From positions 804,501 to 868,500 of the forward strand of contig NC_011060.1 in NCBI RefSeq assembly GCF_000020645.1: a stretch of 64,000 nt of DNA. Reading direction: 5' to 3'. Both the position numbers and the translations under genes were made by a program. Source of the DNA: Pelodictyon phaeoclathratiforme BU-1. Its GTDB lineage: Bacteria > Bacteroidota > Chlorobiia > Chlorobiales > Chlorobiaceae. Positions 9,043 through 19,155 of the stretch are shown piece by piece (position 1 is the first letter of the stretch; each line of letters starts with the position of its first letter). Below the pieces are notes generated by a model. It saw nothing but the letters and a program-made list of their open reading frames with translations, was not told where the DNA came from and searched no databases.

Positions 9043-9792
9043 ATGATCAAACTGGTCTTGTTGCGGCATGGAGAAAGTCAGTGGAATCGGGAAAATCGTT
9101 TTACCGGGTGGTATGATATTGACCTGACTGATCAGGGGAGAGAAGAGGCTGCAAATGCTGGTAAACTCCTTCGGGAGGGGGGCTTTGTGTTTGATGTAGC
9201 CTATACATCAGTACTGAAACGTGCTATCCGGACTCTTTGGAGTGTGCTGGATGCAATGGATCTGATGTGGATTCCTGTTTTCAAGAGCTGGAGGCTGAAC
9301 GAGCGCCATTATGGTGCGCTGCAGGGGCTTAATAAATCGGAAACGTCGCAGAAATATGGCGAGGAACAGGTTCTTGTTTGGCGGAGAAGTTACGATACCC
9401 CGCCTCCTGCGCTGGAGAAGAGTGATGAGCGCTACCCTGGATCCGAACCTCGCTACGCCGATCTGGCTGAAGAGGAGATTCCTTTGAGTGAATGTCTCAA
9501 AGATACGGTGGATCGCTTTTTGCCGATATGGCATGAAACGATAGCCCCAGAAATCCGCAAAGGCCGCAAGGTGATTATTGCAGCTCATGGTAACTCATTG
9601 CGTGCCCTGGTCAAATATCTTGACAATATTTCCGAGGAAGATATTGTTGGTGTAAATATTCCCACCGGAATTCCGTTAGTCTATGAACTTGATGATGATC
9701 TTAACGCATTGAGAAGTTATTATCTCGGCGATCAGGAAGCCTTGAAAAAGGCGGTTGATGCTGTGGCCAGCCAGGGGAAAGCAAGCCAATAG
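9043..9792 (+). CDS. gpmA: 2,3-bisphosphoglycerate-dependent phosphoglycerate mutase
   Basis: The 249-residue protein is a histidine phosphatase-superfamily mutase. LRHGESQWNRENRFTGW holds the phosphorylated His (H9), LNERHYGALQG the acid/base Glu (E87), and AAHGNSLRAL the second His (H182). Length and motifs match bacterial dPGM, which interconverts 3- and 2-phosphoglycerate. The gene stands alone, 97 bases before gltB. Confidence 0.95.
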   Translation: MIKLVLLRHGESQWNRENRFTGWYDIDLTDQGREEAANAGKLLREGGFVFDVAYTSVLKRAIRTLWSVLDAMDLMWIPVFKSWRLNERHYGALQGLNKSETSQKYGEEQVLVWRRSYDTPPPALEKSDERYPGSEPRYADLAEEEIPLSECLKDTVDRFLPIWHETIAPEIRKGRKVIIAAHGNSLRALVKYLDNISEEDIVGVNIPTGIPLVYELDDDLNALRSYYLGDQEALKKAVDAVASQGKASQ

Positions 9793-9889
9793 TGCCTGGT
9801 GACAGGATTGGGGGTATATTGTTAAAAAACATTTATATTCTGCGCTAAGATCTTTCGGTTGCCTTTTTTTTGAAACTGTTTGAAAAGTT

Positions 9890-12800
9890 GTGCCTGAAAA
9901 TATGAACGTTACGTTAAATACTGGGCTCTATGATCCTCAGTTCGAGCATGATGCTTGCGGTGTAGGGTTTATTGCCCATATCAAGGGAGTCAAATCCCAT
10001 GAAATTGTCGAGCAGGGTTTGCAGATCAATGAGAACCTCAAGCATCGCGGTGCATGTGGATGTGAAAAAAATACCGGTGACGGAGCAGGAATTCTTCTTC
10101 AGGTTCCCGACAAGTTTCTGCGCAGGGTTTGTGCTGATATAAATATAGATCTTCCCCCCAAGAAGCAGTATGGCGTAGGAATGCTTTTTTTGCCGCCGGA
10201 TATCTCTCAAAGACGCGCTATTGAAGACATCTGCCGTCAGATGATTCAGGCCGAGGGGCAGAAGTTTCTCGGCTTCAGGAAGGTGACAACCTGTAACGAT
10301 ACTCTTGGCGAAACTGCACGCTCACAGGAACCTATTGTCAAGCAGCTTTTTGTTGGCTGGGGCAAGGATACGCTCTCTGAACTGGAATTTGAAAGAAAGC
10401 TCTATATCATCCGGCGCCGTATAACCAAAAGAGTCAAGTATACCGCAGGCCTTCTTGGCAGCAGTTATTTTTACATATCGAGCCTTTCCGGTCGCACGAT
10501 TGTTTATAAAGGAATGCTCCTTCCCGAACAGGTAGGGGAGTTCTATCCTGAACTGCATGATGCGGATATGGAGAGCGCCATTGCCATGGTTCACTCCCGT
10601 TTCAGCACCAATACCTTTCCGAGCTGGGACAGGGCCCATCCCTATCGCTTTCTCAGTCATAACGGTGAGATCAATACGCTGAAGGGCAACGTCAACTGGA
10701 TGAAGGCGAGGGAGAAAAATATCCAGTCGAAGGTGTTCGGCAATGCGATTGAGAGTATCAAACCGATTATTCTGGAGGATGGCAGTGATTCCGCCATTCT
10801 TGATAATACCTTTGAGTTCCTTGTGCTTTCTGGCCGTTCACTTGCTCATGCAGCCATGATGATTATTCCGGAGCCCTGGACAGGTAATGGCGGGCTCTCG
10901 GCTGAGAAAAAAGCCTTTTATGAGTATCACAGTTGTCTCATGGAGCCCTGGGACGGTCCTGCATCAGTAACCTTTACCGATGGCGTACAGATTGGAGCCG
11001 TTCTTGACCGCAATGGACTTCGTCCGTCACGCTATTATATCACCAAGGATGATCTTGTCATTATGGCATCCGAGGTTGGTGTGCTTGATATTGCTCCGGA
11101 GCGGATCCTGAAAAAAGATCGCCTGCAACCGGGACGCATGTTTCTGGTCGATACCGCCCAGGGACGCATCATTTCCGATGAAGAGATCAAAGAGAGCATT
11201 GCCAGTGAACAACCCTATCGTGAATGGATTGAGCGGAACATGGTCGATCTGGATGCGTTAACCGATCATCCGCAGTTGAAAAATCCTGATGAGGATAAAT
11301 ATAGCCTTACTGCCCGTCAGAAGGTGTATGGCTATACCCAGGAGGATCTTATGCTGCAGATAAAGATAATGAGTGAAAAAGGTGTGGAGCTGGTTGGCTC
11401 GATGGGCAACGATACACCGCTTGCTGCGCTGTCTAACAAGCCGAAACTGCTTTACGACTATTTCAAGCAGCTTTTTGCCCAGGTGACCAATCCCCCGATT
11501 GATTCGCTCAGAGAGGAACTGATCACTTCCACAACAGTCATGCTTGGAACGGAAGGAGGGCTGCTTGAACCCTCAGAGGTTAACTGCAGACGCATTCGCC
11601 TGCCCCATCCAATTTTGACCAATCAGGCCCTCGAAAAGATTCGTGGTATAGACAAACCCGGCTTCAGGGCGGTCACCTTGCCGATTTTTTATGCGGTAAA
11701 AGAGGGTGGAAAGGGTATTGAAGCCGCCATGTACGACCTTTACCGTCAGTCTGAACAGGCGGCAAGCAAGGGTGTCAATATCATTATCATCTCCGACAAG
11801 GGAGAGCTTAATAATGATCGTGCACCGATTCCAGCGCTTCTTGCTGTATCCGGTCTGCATAACTTCCTTATCAATGCTGGTATAAGAACACAGGTTGGCC
11901 TTGTTCTTGAATCGGCTGAGCCAAGGACGGTACACCACTTTGCCATGCTCATCAGTTATGGAGCTGGTGCCGTCAATCCCTATATGGCGATTGAGACCGT
12001 TCGTTCGCTGGCTGCGTCGGGCCATATCAAGCTGGATGAGAAGGTTGCCATAAAGAACTATATAAAGGCTGCCGTCAAGGGTGTGGTGAAGACCATGGCC
12101 AAGATGGGAATTTCAACAATCCAGAGCTACCGTGGAGCCCAGATTTTTGAGGCAGTTGGCCTCAATACCCAGCTTGTTGATGCCTACTTCACCCGCACGC
12201 CAACCCGTATAGAAGGTATCGGTCTTGATATTGTTGCTGAAGAGGTTCGTCGGCGTCATGAAGCGGTTTTTCCGCCCACAGGCAACAAAGTTGACCGCGG
12301 GCTTGAAGCTGGCGGTGAACGCAAATGGCGGCATAGTGGCGAATACCATCTGTTCAGCCCTGAGGCGATCCATTTTCTGCAATACTCCTGCAGAACAGCA
12401 GATTATGAGCTGTTTAAAAAATACGAGAACCTTATCGATGACCAGAGTCAGCATCTCTGTACCATACGAGGCCTGATGGATATCAGGTTCAGCGATCAGG
12501 CCGTGCCGATTGATGAGGTTGAGCCGGTTGAGGCCATTCTGAAAAGATTCAAAACAGGAGCCATGTCTTATGGTTCCATAAGCCAGGAGGCTCATGAAAC
12601 CCTTGCCATTGCCATGAACAGGCTTGGGGGAAGGAGCAATACCGGTGAAGGGGGAGAAGACCCGGCGCGTTTTAAAAAAGATGCCAATGGCGATTCGAGA
12701 ATGTCGGCCATCAAGCAGGTCGCTTCCGGAAGGTTTGGCGTTACCAGCGAATATCTTGCCAGTGCCAATGAGATCCAGATCAAGATGGCTCAGGGTGCCA

Positions 12801-14503
12801 AGCCTGGTGAAGGCGGACAGCTTCCAGGCTCCAAAGTCTATCCCTGGGTAGCCAAGGTGCGTCATTCAACACCGGGCGTCGGTCTGATTTCTCCTCCGCC
12901 CCACCATGATATCTATTCTATTGAGGATCTGGCGCAGCTTATTCATGATTTGAAAAATGCCAATCCGGTTGCCCGTATCAACGTCAAGCTGGTCTCCACC
13001 GTTGGTGTCGGCACTATCGCCGCCGGTGTGGCCAAGGCCCATGCGGATGTTGTGCTCATCAGTGGCCATGATGGCGGAACCGGTGCATCGCCAGTTTCAA
13101 GCATTATGCATGCAGGTATGCCGTGGGAGCTTGGTCTTGCTGAGGCCCACCAGACCCTTGTGCTCAATAATCTGCGTAGCAGAATTGTTGTTGAAGCGGA
13201 CGGTCAGTTGAAAACCGCACGTGATATTATTATTGCAGCAATGCTGGGCGCTGAAGAGTTCGGTTTTGCCACTACCACGCTTGTGGTGATGGGATGCATC
13301 ATGATGCGTTGTTGCCAGGATGATTCCTGCCCGGTTGGTGTAGCTACCCAGAATCCGGAACTGCGCAAACATTTCAAGGGTAAACCGGAGCATGTTGAAA
13401 ACTTCATGCGCTACCTTGCTGAAGGTGTGCGCGAATATATGGCACGTCTTGGTGTGCGTACCCTGAACGAACTCGTCGGACGCACTGAGTTACTGAGTAT
13501 GAAGAAATCTGTCGATCACTGGAAGGCACAGGGTATTGATCTTTCCAAGATTCTCTATCAGGCCGAAGTGGGTGAGGATGGAGTGCGCTACTGCACCATC
13601 AAACAGGAGCATGGTCTCAATGATAGTCTTGATCGCACGACCCTGCTCTCTATCTGTGAGCCAGCCATAAAAAGAAAAGAGCGGGTTGTCTCCACGCTTC
13701 CGATTCGAAATACGAACAGGGTTGTCGGCACCATTGTCGGGTATGAAGTGACGAAAGCATATGGCTCTGCCGGATTGCCGGACGATACGATTCACCTGAA
13801 ATTTGTTGGTTCAGCCGGTCAGAGCTTTGGTGCCTTTATTCCCAATGGCATCACTCTTGAGCTTGAAGGCGATGCTAACGATTATGTGGGCAAGGGACTC
13901 TCCGGTGGCCGGATTATTGTCTATCAGTCACAAGGTTCCTCTTTCCTGCCGGAAGAGAATATTATCATCGGCAACGTCGGATTCTATGGAGCAACCTCAG
14001 GCGAGGCCTTTATCAGGGGAATGGCCGGAGAGCGCTTCTGTGTTCGCAACAGTGGTTTGAATGCTGTGGTTGAGGCGATTGGAGATCATGGCTGTGAATA
14101 CATGACCGGTGGAACTGTGGTCATTCTTGGCAAAACAGGCAGGAACTTTGCGGCAGGTATGTCGGGCGGTATTGCCTATGTCTACGATGTTGATGGTACA
14201 TTTGCCGGCAACTGTAACCGTGAGATGGTCGATCTCTCTGCCATTGATGATCCAATGGAGCTTGCATCACTTCAGTCGATGATTGAAAGGCATGTCGACT
14301 ATACCGGCAGCCATCTTGGTCAGACCATTCTTGATGACCGGGATGCTCTTCGCAAGCGTTTCGTCAAAGTGATGCCACAAGATTACCGCCGTGCTCTTGA
14401 AGCCATGAAAGTAGTTGAGGCTGCAGGGCTCAGTGGCGATGAAGCGGTTATGGCTGCATTTCATAAAAATATTCATGATCCGGCACGAGTTTCAGGGAAT
14501 TAA
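9890..14503 (+). CDS. gltB: Glutamate synthase, large (alpha) subunit
   Basis: The 1537-residue protein has the full GltB domain order. First comes a class II glutamine amidotransferase with the catalytic Cys in HDACGVGF (C23, which would become residue 1 after propeptide removal). A central domain, the FMN-binding synthase domain (GRSNTGEGGEDP, GHDGGTGASP) and the C-terminal GXGXG beta-helix follow. Cysteines at 1136, 1141/1142 and 1147 fit the 3Fe-4S site. With GltD it makes two glutamates from glutamine and 2-oxoglutarate. The start is GTG at 9890; an in-frame ATG at 9902 is an alternative. gltD follows after 50 bases. Confidence 0.97.
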   Translation: MPENMNVTLNTGLYDPQFEHDACGVGFIAHIKGVKSHEIVEQGLQINENLKHRGACGCEKNTGDGAGILLQVPDKFLRRVCADINIDLPPKKQYGVGMLFLPPDISQRRAIEDICRQMIQAEGQKFLGFRKVTTCNDTLGETARSQEPIVKQLFVGWGKDTLSELEFERKLYIIRRRITKRVKYTAGLLGSSYFYISSLSGRTIVYKGMLLPEQVGEFYPELHDADMESAIAMVHSRFSTNTFPSWDRAHPYRFLSHNGEINTLKGNVNWMKAREKNIQSKVFGNAIESIKPIILEDGSDSAILDNTFEFLVLSGRSLAHAAMMIIPEPWTGNGGLSAEKKAFYEYHSCLMEPWDGPASVTFTDGVQIGAVLDRNGLRPSRYYITKDDLVIMASEVGVLDIAPERILKKDRLQPGRMFLVDTAQGRIISDEEIKESIASEQPYREWIERNMVDLDALTDHPQLKNPDEDKYSLTARQKVYGYTQEDLMLQIKIMSEKGVELVGSMGNDTPLAALSNKPKLLYDYFKQLFAQVTNPPIDSLREELITSTTVMLGTEGGLLEPSEVNCRRIRLPHPILTNQALEKIRGIDKPGFRAVTLPIFYAVKEGGKGIEAAMYDLYRQSEQAASKGVNIIIISDKGELNNDRAPIPALLAVSGLHNFLINAGIRTQVGLVLESAEPRTVHHFAMLISYGAGAVNPYMAIETVRSLAASGHIKLDEKVAIKNYIKAAVKGVVKTMAKMGISTIQSYRGAQIFEAVGLNTQLVDAYFTRTPTRIEGIGLDIVAEEVRRRHEAVFPPTGNKVDRGLEAGGERKWRHSGEYHLFSPEAIHFLQYSCRTADYELFKKYENLIDDQSQHLCTIRGLMDIRFSDQAVPIDEVEPVEAILKRFKTGAMSYGSISQEAHETLAIAMNRLGGRSNTGEGGEDPARFKKDANGDSRMSAIKQVASGRFGVTSEYLASANEIQIKMAQGAKPGEGGQLPGSKVYPWVAKVRHSTPGVGLISPPPHHDIYSIEDLAQLIHDLKNANPVARINVKLVSTVGVGTIAAGVAKAHADVVLISGHDGGTGASPVSSIMHAGMPWELGLAEAHQTLVLNNLRSRIVVEADGQLKTARDIIIAAMLGAEEFGFATTTLVVMGCIMMRCCQDDSCPVGVATQNPELRKHFKGKPEHVENFMRYLAEGVREYMARLGVRTLNELVGRTELLSMKKSVDHWKAQGIDLSKILYQAEVGEDGVRYCTIKQEHGLNDSLDRTTLLSICEPAIKRKERVVSTLPIRNTNRVVGTIVGYEVTKAYGSAGLPDDTIHLKFVGSAGQSFGAFIPNGITLELEGDANDYVGKGLSGGRIIVYQSQGSSFLPEENIIIGNVGFYGATSGEAFIRGMAGERFCVRNSGLNAVVEAIGDHGCEYMTGGTVVILGKTGRNFAAGMSGGIAYVYDVDGTFAGNCNREMVDLSAIDDPMELASLQSMIERHVDYTGSHLGQTILDDRDALRKRFVKVMPQDYRRALEAMKVVEAAGLSGDEAVMAAFHKNIHDPARVSGN

Positions 14504-14553
14504 TACCCGAGAAGGGTGGTGCAACCCGGTTGGAAAAAGATTAAATCATTGAT

Positions 14554-16029
14554 ATGGGTAAAGTTAAAGGTTTCATGGAGTATCAGAGAGCATTGCCCTT
14601 GGACAGAGCGCCTCTGGAGAGAATACACGACTGGCAAGAGTTTCACAAAGAGATGGAGGCCGGGGAACTGCAGGAGCAGGGCGCCCGTTGTATGGATTGC
14701 GGTACACCATACTGTCATACCGGATTTATGCTGAGCGGTATGACGAGCGGTTGTCCCATTCACAATCTTGTTCCTGAGTGGAATGACTATGTTTATAAAG
14801 GGTTCTGGCACGAGGCCTACGATCGGTTGATGAAAACCAACAACTTTCCTGAATTTACAGGCAGGGTCTGTCCGGCTCCGTGTGAAGGTTCCTGCGTGCT
14901 TGGTCTCATTGAACTGCCGGTTACCATCAAGAATATTGAATGCTCTATTATTGAGCATGCCTTTACTGAAGGGTGGGTAGTCCCAAAACAGATTGCCAAC
15001 AGAACCGGAAAAAGGGTGCTCATTGTCGGTTCAGGTCCATCGGGACTTGCCTGTGCTGATCAGCTCAACAAGGCTGGACACAGCGTTACCGTCTTCGAGC
15101 GAGATGATCGTTTTGGCGGTCTCATGATGTATGGTATTCCGAACATGAAGCTCGACAAACGGCTTGTTGTAGAGCGTCGTATTGAGCTGATGAAGAGTGA
15201 GGGAATTACCTTCGTGGAGCGCACAGAGGTTGGTGTTGACTATCCGGCAGACAAGCTCCTTGAAGAGTTTGATGCTGTTGTGCTCTGTACGGGTGCTACA
15301 AAGCCCCGCAACCTTGCTGCAGAGGGACGTGAATTTTCAGGTATCCATTATGCCATGGATTTCCTGCGTTCAAGTACCAAAGCCTTGCTTGACGACACTA
15401 CACCAGCTCTTTCAGCCGCAGGCAAAAATGTTGTTGTTATTGGTGGAGGCGATACCGGTACCGATTGCGTTGCCACATCATTGCGTCAGGGGTGTATAAG
15501 TGTTTTGCAGCTTGAAATCATGCCGAAACCGCCTCTTGATCGTCAGCCAGAAAATCCCTGGCCCGAATGGCCTAAAACCTTCAAGGTTGATTATGGGCAG
15601 GAAGAGGCAGCGTTTCTGCAGGGAGAAGATCCGCGACAATACTCCATCATGACCAAGAAGTTTCTTGCTGATGAAACAGGTGCTGTGCAGGCAGTTGAGG
15701 TATCCAGAGTGGAATGGGTTACAGAGGATGGCCGTTTTGTGCCACAGCCCGTTGCAGGTACGGAACAGATCATACCGGCAGAGTTTGTTTTGCTGGCGAT
15801 GGGCTTTGTTGGGCCAGAGGAGCATCTTCTGCAGCAACTGCAGGTTGTTCAGGATGAACGTTCAAATATCAAGGCGACAGAGAAAAACTATCGTACCAAC
15901 CGCGACGGAATTTTTGCTGCTGGCGATGCCCGCAGGGGACAGAGTCTTGTGGTTTGGGCCATTCATGAGGGCCGCTCTGCTGCACGTGAGTGTGACCGGT
16001 TTCTGATGGGCTACACAAATCTGCCGTAA
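14554..16029 (+). CDS. gltD: Glutamate synthase, small (beta) subunit
   Basis: The 491-residue protein begins with the cysteine-rich iron-sulfur region (C46, C49, C54, C67, then C106, C110, C114). An FAD-binding fold with VLIVGSGPSGLACAD near residue 155 and a second nucleotide-binding fold with NVVVIGGGDTGTDC for NADPH follow. It passes electrons from NADPH to the GltB iron-sulfur and flavin centres. It sits directly after gltB, almost certainly as one operon. Length is normal for the family. Confidence 0.97.
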   Translation: MGKVKGFMEYQRALPLDRAPLERIHDWQEFHKEMEAGELQEQGARCMDCGTPYCHTGFMLSGMTSGCPIHNLVPEWNDYVYKGFWHEAYDRLMKTNNFPEFTGRVCPAPCEGSCVLGLIELPVTIKNIECSIIEHAFTEGWVVPKQIANRTGKRVLIVGSGPSGLACADQLNKAGHSVTVFERDDRFGGLMMYGIPNMKLDKRLVVERRIELMKSEGITFVERTEVGVDYPADKLLEEFDAVVLCTGATKPRNLAAEGREFSGIHYAMDFLRSSTKALLDDTTPALSAAGKNVVVIGGGDTGTDCVATSLRQGCISVLQLEIMPKPPLDRQPENPWPEWPKTFKVDYGQEEAAFLQGEDPRQYSIMTKKFLADETGAVQAVEVSRVEWVTEDGRFVPQPVAGTEQIIPAEFVLLAMGFVGPEEHLLQQLQVVQDERSNIKATEKNYRTNRDGIFAAGDARRGQSLVVWAIHEGRSAARECDRFLMGYTNLP

Positions 16030-16052
16030 AATTTATTTAATGAGGGAGGATT

Positions 16053-16322
16053 ATGGAACAGCAAAAACTCAGGGAGCTTCTCGATACGCTTCATCAGGAG
16101 CTTGAACAGGTAGACTCCATTGATGATACAACGGAAGCTGTGCTGTCGAACCTCCGATCGGATATGCAGCGACTTCTCAACGAAAAAGCTGGTGCCATCC
16201 ATGAGGATGCATCACTTATGGAACGTATGAACGGGGCACTTGACCATTTTGAGGAAGGACACCCTAAACTGAGTCTGACCTTGCAGCTTCTGCTGGAAAG
16301 TCTTGCCAAAATGGGATTTTAG
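16053..16322 (+). CDS. DUF4404 family protein
   Basis: An 89-residue acidic, entirely helical protein. The start MEQQKLRELLDTLHQELEQV and the centre LSNLRSDMQRLL fit DUF4404, a family of short coiled-coil proteins of unknown function. It lies 23 bases after gltD with a good GGGAGG site before the ATG, and 42 bases before clpX. It may be transcribed with either neighbour. Confidence 0.7.
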   Translation: MEQQKLRELLDTLHQELEQVDSIDDTTEAVLSNLRSDMQRLLNEKAGAIHEDASLMERMNGALDHFEEGHPKLSLTLQLLLESLAKMGF

Positions 16323-16364
16323 ATTGTTTAAGCTTATTAATTTGACAGAAAGCGTAATTGTTTC

Positions 16365-17681
16365 ATGACGAGAGAAAGAGAACCGGGAAAAAGTAGAACA
16401 AAAAGCGGTAGCGGTACCACCGATCAGGTCTTCTGCTCGTTTTGTGGCAGAAGTGCCCAGGAGGTCAATAGTATGATTGCTGGCCCGAAAGCATTTATAT
16501 GTGATCGTTGTATCAAGACATCGTTTGATATCCTGCGCAAAGAGGTAAACGCAGTTCCGCCCGTTGCAAAGGTGCCGGAGCAGCCCTTTCAGCCTCGTCT
16601 TGTCAGCCCGAAAGCAATCATGGATTCGCTTGGTCAGTACGTGGTTGGTCAGGATGCAGCCAAAAAGTCGCTTGCCGTAGCGGTCTACAACCACTACAAG
16701 AGGATTGACTCACAGGAGCAGCAGCAGGCAGACGATGAAGTTGTTATTGAAAAGAGCAATATTCTGCTCATCGGCCCTACCGGAACAGGAAAGACCCTTC
16801 TTGCCCAGACCCTTGCCAACCTGCTTGAAGTGCCCTTCTCCATCGTTGACGCCACCTCACTGACCGAAGCAGGTTATGTTGGCGACGACGTTGAAACCAT
16901 TCTTGCCCGTCTGCTCCATGCAGCGGATTTTAATCTCGAACGCACCGAACGAGGCATCATCTATGTTGACGAGATCGATAAAATTGCCCGCAAATCGGCC
17001 AACGTCTCTATCACCCGTGACGTATCAGGCGAAGGAGTGCAGCAGGCATTGCTGAAAATACTTGAAGGCGCTGTTGTCGGTGTGCCCCCAAAAGGAGGAC
17101 GCAAGCATCCTGAACAGCAACTGATCAACATCAACACCAAGAACATTCTCTTCATCTGTGGTGGAGCGTTTGAAGGACTCGACAAGCTCATCGCCAAAAG
17201 GGTCTCAAAATCATCCATGGGCTTTGGCGCAAAGGTCAAAACCACGCAGATCGGCTACGATCCGGAAATCCTCAAGCTGGTCATGCAGGACGACCTGCAC
17301 GAGTATGGGCTTATCCCCGAATTCATCGGCCGTCTTCCCGTGATTTCAACCCTTGAGATGCTCGATGAGAAGGCTTTGCGCAACATTCTGGTTGAGCCGA
17401 AAAATGCCATCACCAAGCAGTACAAGAAACTCTTTGAAATGGATGGCGTTGAACTTGAGTTTACCGAAGAGGCGCTCGACAAGGTCGTCAAAATCGCCAT
17501 CGAGCGGGGAACAGGGGCGCGTGCCCTGCGTTCAGTACTCGAAAACGTCATGATCGACATCATGTTTGAGATTCCCTCGATGAAAAACACCCATAAATGT
17601 GTCATCACAGCCGACACCATCGAGAACAAAGCAGCCCCGGAATATTTCTCCGGTGACCGCAAAAAGAAAAAAATTGCATAA
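16365..17681 (+). CDS. clpX: ClpXP protease ATP-binding subunit
   Basis: The 438-residue protein has the N-terminal C4 zinc finger (C24, C27, C46, C49), Walker A GPTGTGKT at 137-144 and Walker B VDEIDK at 201-206. The pore motif GYVGDDVE and the C-terminal small AAA+ domain with ERGTGARALRS are also present. It unfolds substrates for ClpP, not encoded here, and acts alone as a chaperone. The N-terminal tail before the zinc finger is slightly longer than in E. coli. A hairpin and tRNA-Val follow. Confidence 0.97.
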   Translation: MTREREPGKSRTKSGSGTTDQVFCSFCGRSAQEVNSMIAGPKAFICDRCIKTSFDILRKEVNAVPPVAKVPEQPFQPRLVSPKAIMDSLGQYVVGQDAAKKSLAVAVYNHYKRIDSQEQQQADDEVVIEKSNILLIGPTGTGKTLLAQTLANLLEVPFSIVDATSLTEAGYVGDDVETILARLLHAADFNLERTERGIIYVDEIDKIARKSANVSITRDVSGEGVQQALLKILEGAVVGVPPKGGRKHPEQQLININTKNILFICGGAFEGLDKLIAKRVSKSSMGFGAKVKTTQIGYDPEILKLVMQDDLHEYGLIPEFIGRLPVISTLEMLDEKALRNILVEPKNAITKQYKKLFEMDGVELEFTEEALDKVVKIAIERGTGARALRSVLENVMIDIMFEIPSMKNTHKCVITADTIENKAAPEYFSGDRKKKKIA

Positions 17682-17712
17682 CAGGGCATCTTAGACTTTG
17701 TTATTCATGAAT

Positions 17713-17736
17713 GAAAGGCTATATTAACAGCCTTTC
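17713..17736 (+). terminator. Hairpin between clpX and tRNA-Val
   Basis: A perfect eight-bp stem, GAAAGGCT (17713-17720) with AGCCTTTC (17729-17736), lies five bases before the tRNA. There is no T run, so it could end clpX transcription inefficiently or mark a processing site. Confidence 0.4.
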
Positions 17737-17741
17737 AGAGA

Positions 17742-17815
17742 GGACGATTAGCTCAGTTGGTTAGAGCGCTACATTGACACTGTAGAGGTCAGAAGTTCGA
17801 ATCTTCTATCGTCCA
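17742..17815 (+). tRNA. tRNA-Val (anticodon GAC)
   Basis: A complete cloverleaf is visible. The acceptor stem GGACGAT pairs with ATCGTCC, the D arm is GCTC/GAGC, the anticodon stem CTACA pairs with TGTAG around loop TTGACAC (anticodon GAC), and the T arm is AGAAG/CTTCT with loop TTCGAAT. The discriminator is A and CCA is not encoded. Its 3' part (17778-17817) is repeated exactly at 20881-20920, marking it as the attachment site of integrated elements. Confidence 0.97.
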
Positions 17816-17817
17816 CA

Positions 17818-18160
17818 TCCCACATAAAAGCCTGCAAATTAATAACTTGCAGGCTTTCTTCCTCCCGCTCTTACGCCACTGAAATACTCCGATTTTATCT
17901 GATTTAACGCCGTTTACCAATGGTTTTGTTACGCCATTGTTATGCGAGTTTTTTTACTTCTCCTGAAAAAACCTGATAACTTATTGCATAATTGAGTATT
18001 GCGCTTGTATGCGTAATGCCTGCGCTACCCCTACACTCTTTTGTTCAGGTTTCTGGCATTTTTCGGTGCCAAATGGCCCGAACGTTTTTGGCTTCTTTAG
18101 CCCGAGGGTGGCTAATCTTATAAAAGGTGGCGATAGCTGCTACATTCTCCAAATGCTAAA
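17818..18160. repeat. Left boundary of the tRNA island with an attachment-flank motif
   Basis: This 343-base gene-free stretch holds the tRNA terminator. At 17901-17949 it contains a segment (TTAACGCCGTTTA, then TTTTGTTACGCCATTGTTATGCGAG) that recurs in altered form after the partial tRNA copies at 21005-21048 and 25742-25786. Each copy contains a doubled half-motif such as GTTACGCC..GTTATGCG. An integrase arm-site role is inferred. Confidence 0.5.
17827..17860 (+). terminator. Terminator of tRNA-Val
   Basis: A perfect 11-bp stem, AAAGCCTGCAA (17827-17837) with TTGCAGGCTTT (17847-17857), follows the tRNA. A close relative follows the partial copy at 20881, so the terminator was carried along with the tRNA end. 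Confidence 0.85.
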
Positions 18161-18949
18161 TCACTGAACGTTCAGCGTTTTGAGCGGATCGAAACCGTTG
18201 CCGTATTCGTGAGGATATCCTTTGGGGTTGCAGATCACTCTGGTCTCGCCGATTGAATACTCCATGGCGGTATGGCAGTGACCACAGATCCAGTAGGCTA
18301 TTTTATGGGAGAGCACTTCTTTTTCAAGGTCTGACACATATGCCGCGTTCAGGGGGTCGTTTCGGTAACCAGGGGCGATTCCTTGCATTGAGGGGTGATG
18401 ATGGGTGACCACAATCACGGTGTATCCGAGTCCCGTATAGTGATCGACATCTTCAAAAAGCCTTTTTTTCTGCTTGTGATGAAGAGCGAGAAGGTACTCC
18501 GGCCGTAACCGGTGATAATCGGCTCCGACTTTTATCAGCAGATAGTCATTGAGGCCCTGACTGACATCAAACATGGCGATTGGATTGCCGCCAAAAAAGT
18601 CTGTCCAGAGAGTGGTCCCGATGATGGCGATTTTCTCTTCCGCCAGAATGAGCGTACCGGTATGTACGTTGTGAAATCCATGCTCGGCGAAGGCGTTCGG
18701 CCAGGAGTGCTTCTCGATGTTGCCGTGATACCATTCGTGATTGCCCTCAATGACGAAAACATCTCTGAACTGCTTTGAGCATTGCGAAAGAAAACCGAAC
18801 CATGTCTGTTTTCTGCTCAACAGCCCGATATCTCCAGCAAGGATGAGCACGGATTCATTGTCTTCGGCAAGTTCCGGAACCTGCCAGTCCTCGCTGCTCT
18901 CTTCTCGACAGAACTCGTTATGAATGTCGGAAATGACTCTGAAAAGCAT
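18161..18949 (-). CDS. Calcineurin-like metallophosphoesterase
   Basis: The 262-residue protein shows the ordered metal-binding motifs of the family: RVISDIHNEF (D-x-H), ILAGDIGLL (GD), VIEGNHEWYHG (GNHE), VVTHHHPS and ICGHCHTAMEY (GHxH). It should be a cytoplasmic binuclear-metal phosphoesterase; the substrate is unknown. It is the first gene of the tRNA-Val island and faces back towards the tRNA. Such proteins are frequent island cargo. Confidence 0.85.
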   Translation of the reverse strand: MLFRVISDIHNEFCREESSEDWQVPELAEDNESVLILAGDIGLLSRKQTWFGFLSQCSKQFRDVFVIEGNHEWYHGNIEKHSWPNAFAEHGFHNVHTGTLILAEEKIAIIGTTLWTDFFGGNPIAMFDVSQGLNDYLLIKVGADYHRLRPEYLLALHHKQKKRLFEDVDHYTGLGYTVIVVTHHHPSMQGIAPGYRNDPLNAAYVSDLEKEVLSHKIAYWICGHCHTAMEYSIGETRVICNPKGYPHEYGNGFDPLKTLNVQ

Positions 18950-19155
18950 CAGTGCTTAAAGTTGAGGTTCATGATACTGTGAGGGGAGACCTTGGCTCCA
19001 CTTGTAACGATACGGTTTTGCAATAACAATAAAATGTTGTTCAGCCAGTTCAGGCAATTTGCAGTGAACAGCTCAAACGTCGCTGAAAGCTTGAGAAAGG
19101 AGTGGTAAAAATTTCCCTCAGCCTTTTTTGATACTTCTCTGGTCTATTGTTGGTT

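Noticed and set aside
12113..12865. 250-codon minus-strand frame inside gltB
   Set aside because: It lies opposite conserved glutamate synthase sequence and has no recognisable features.
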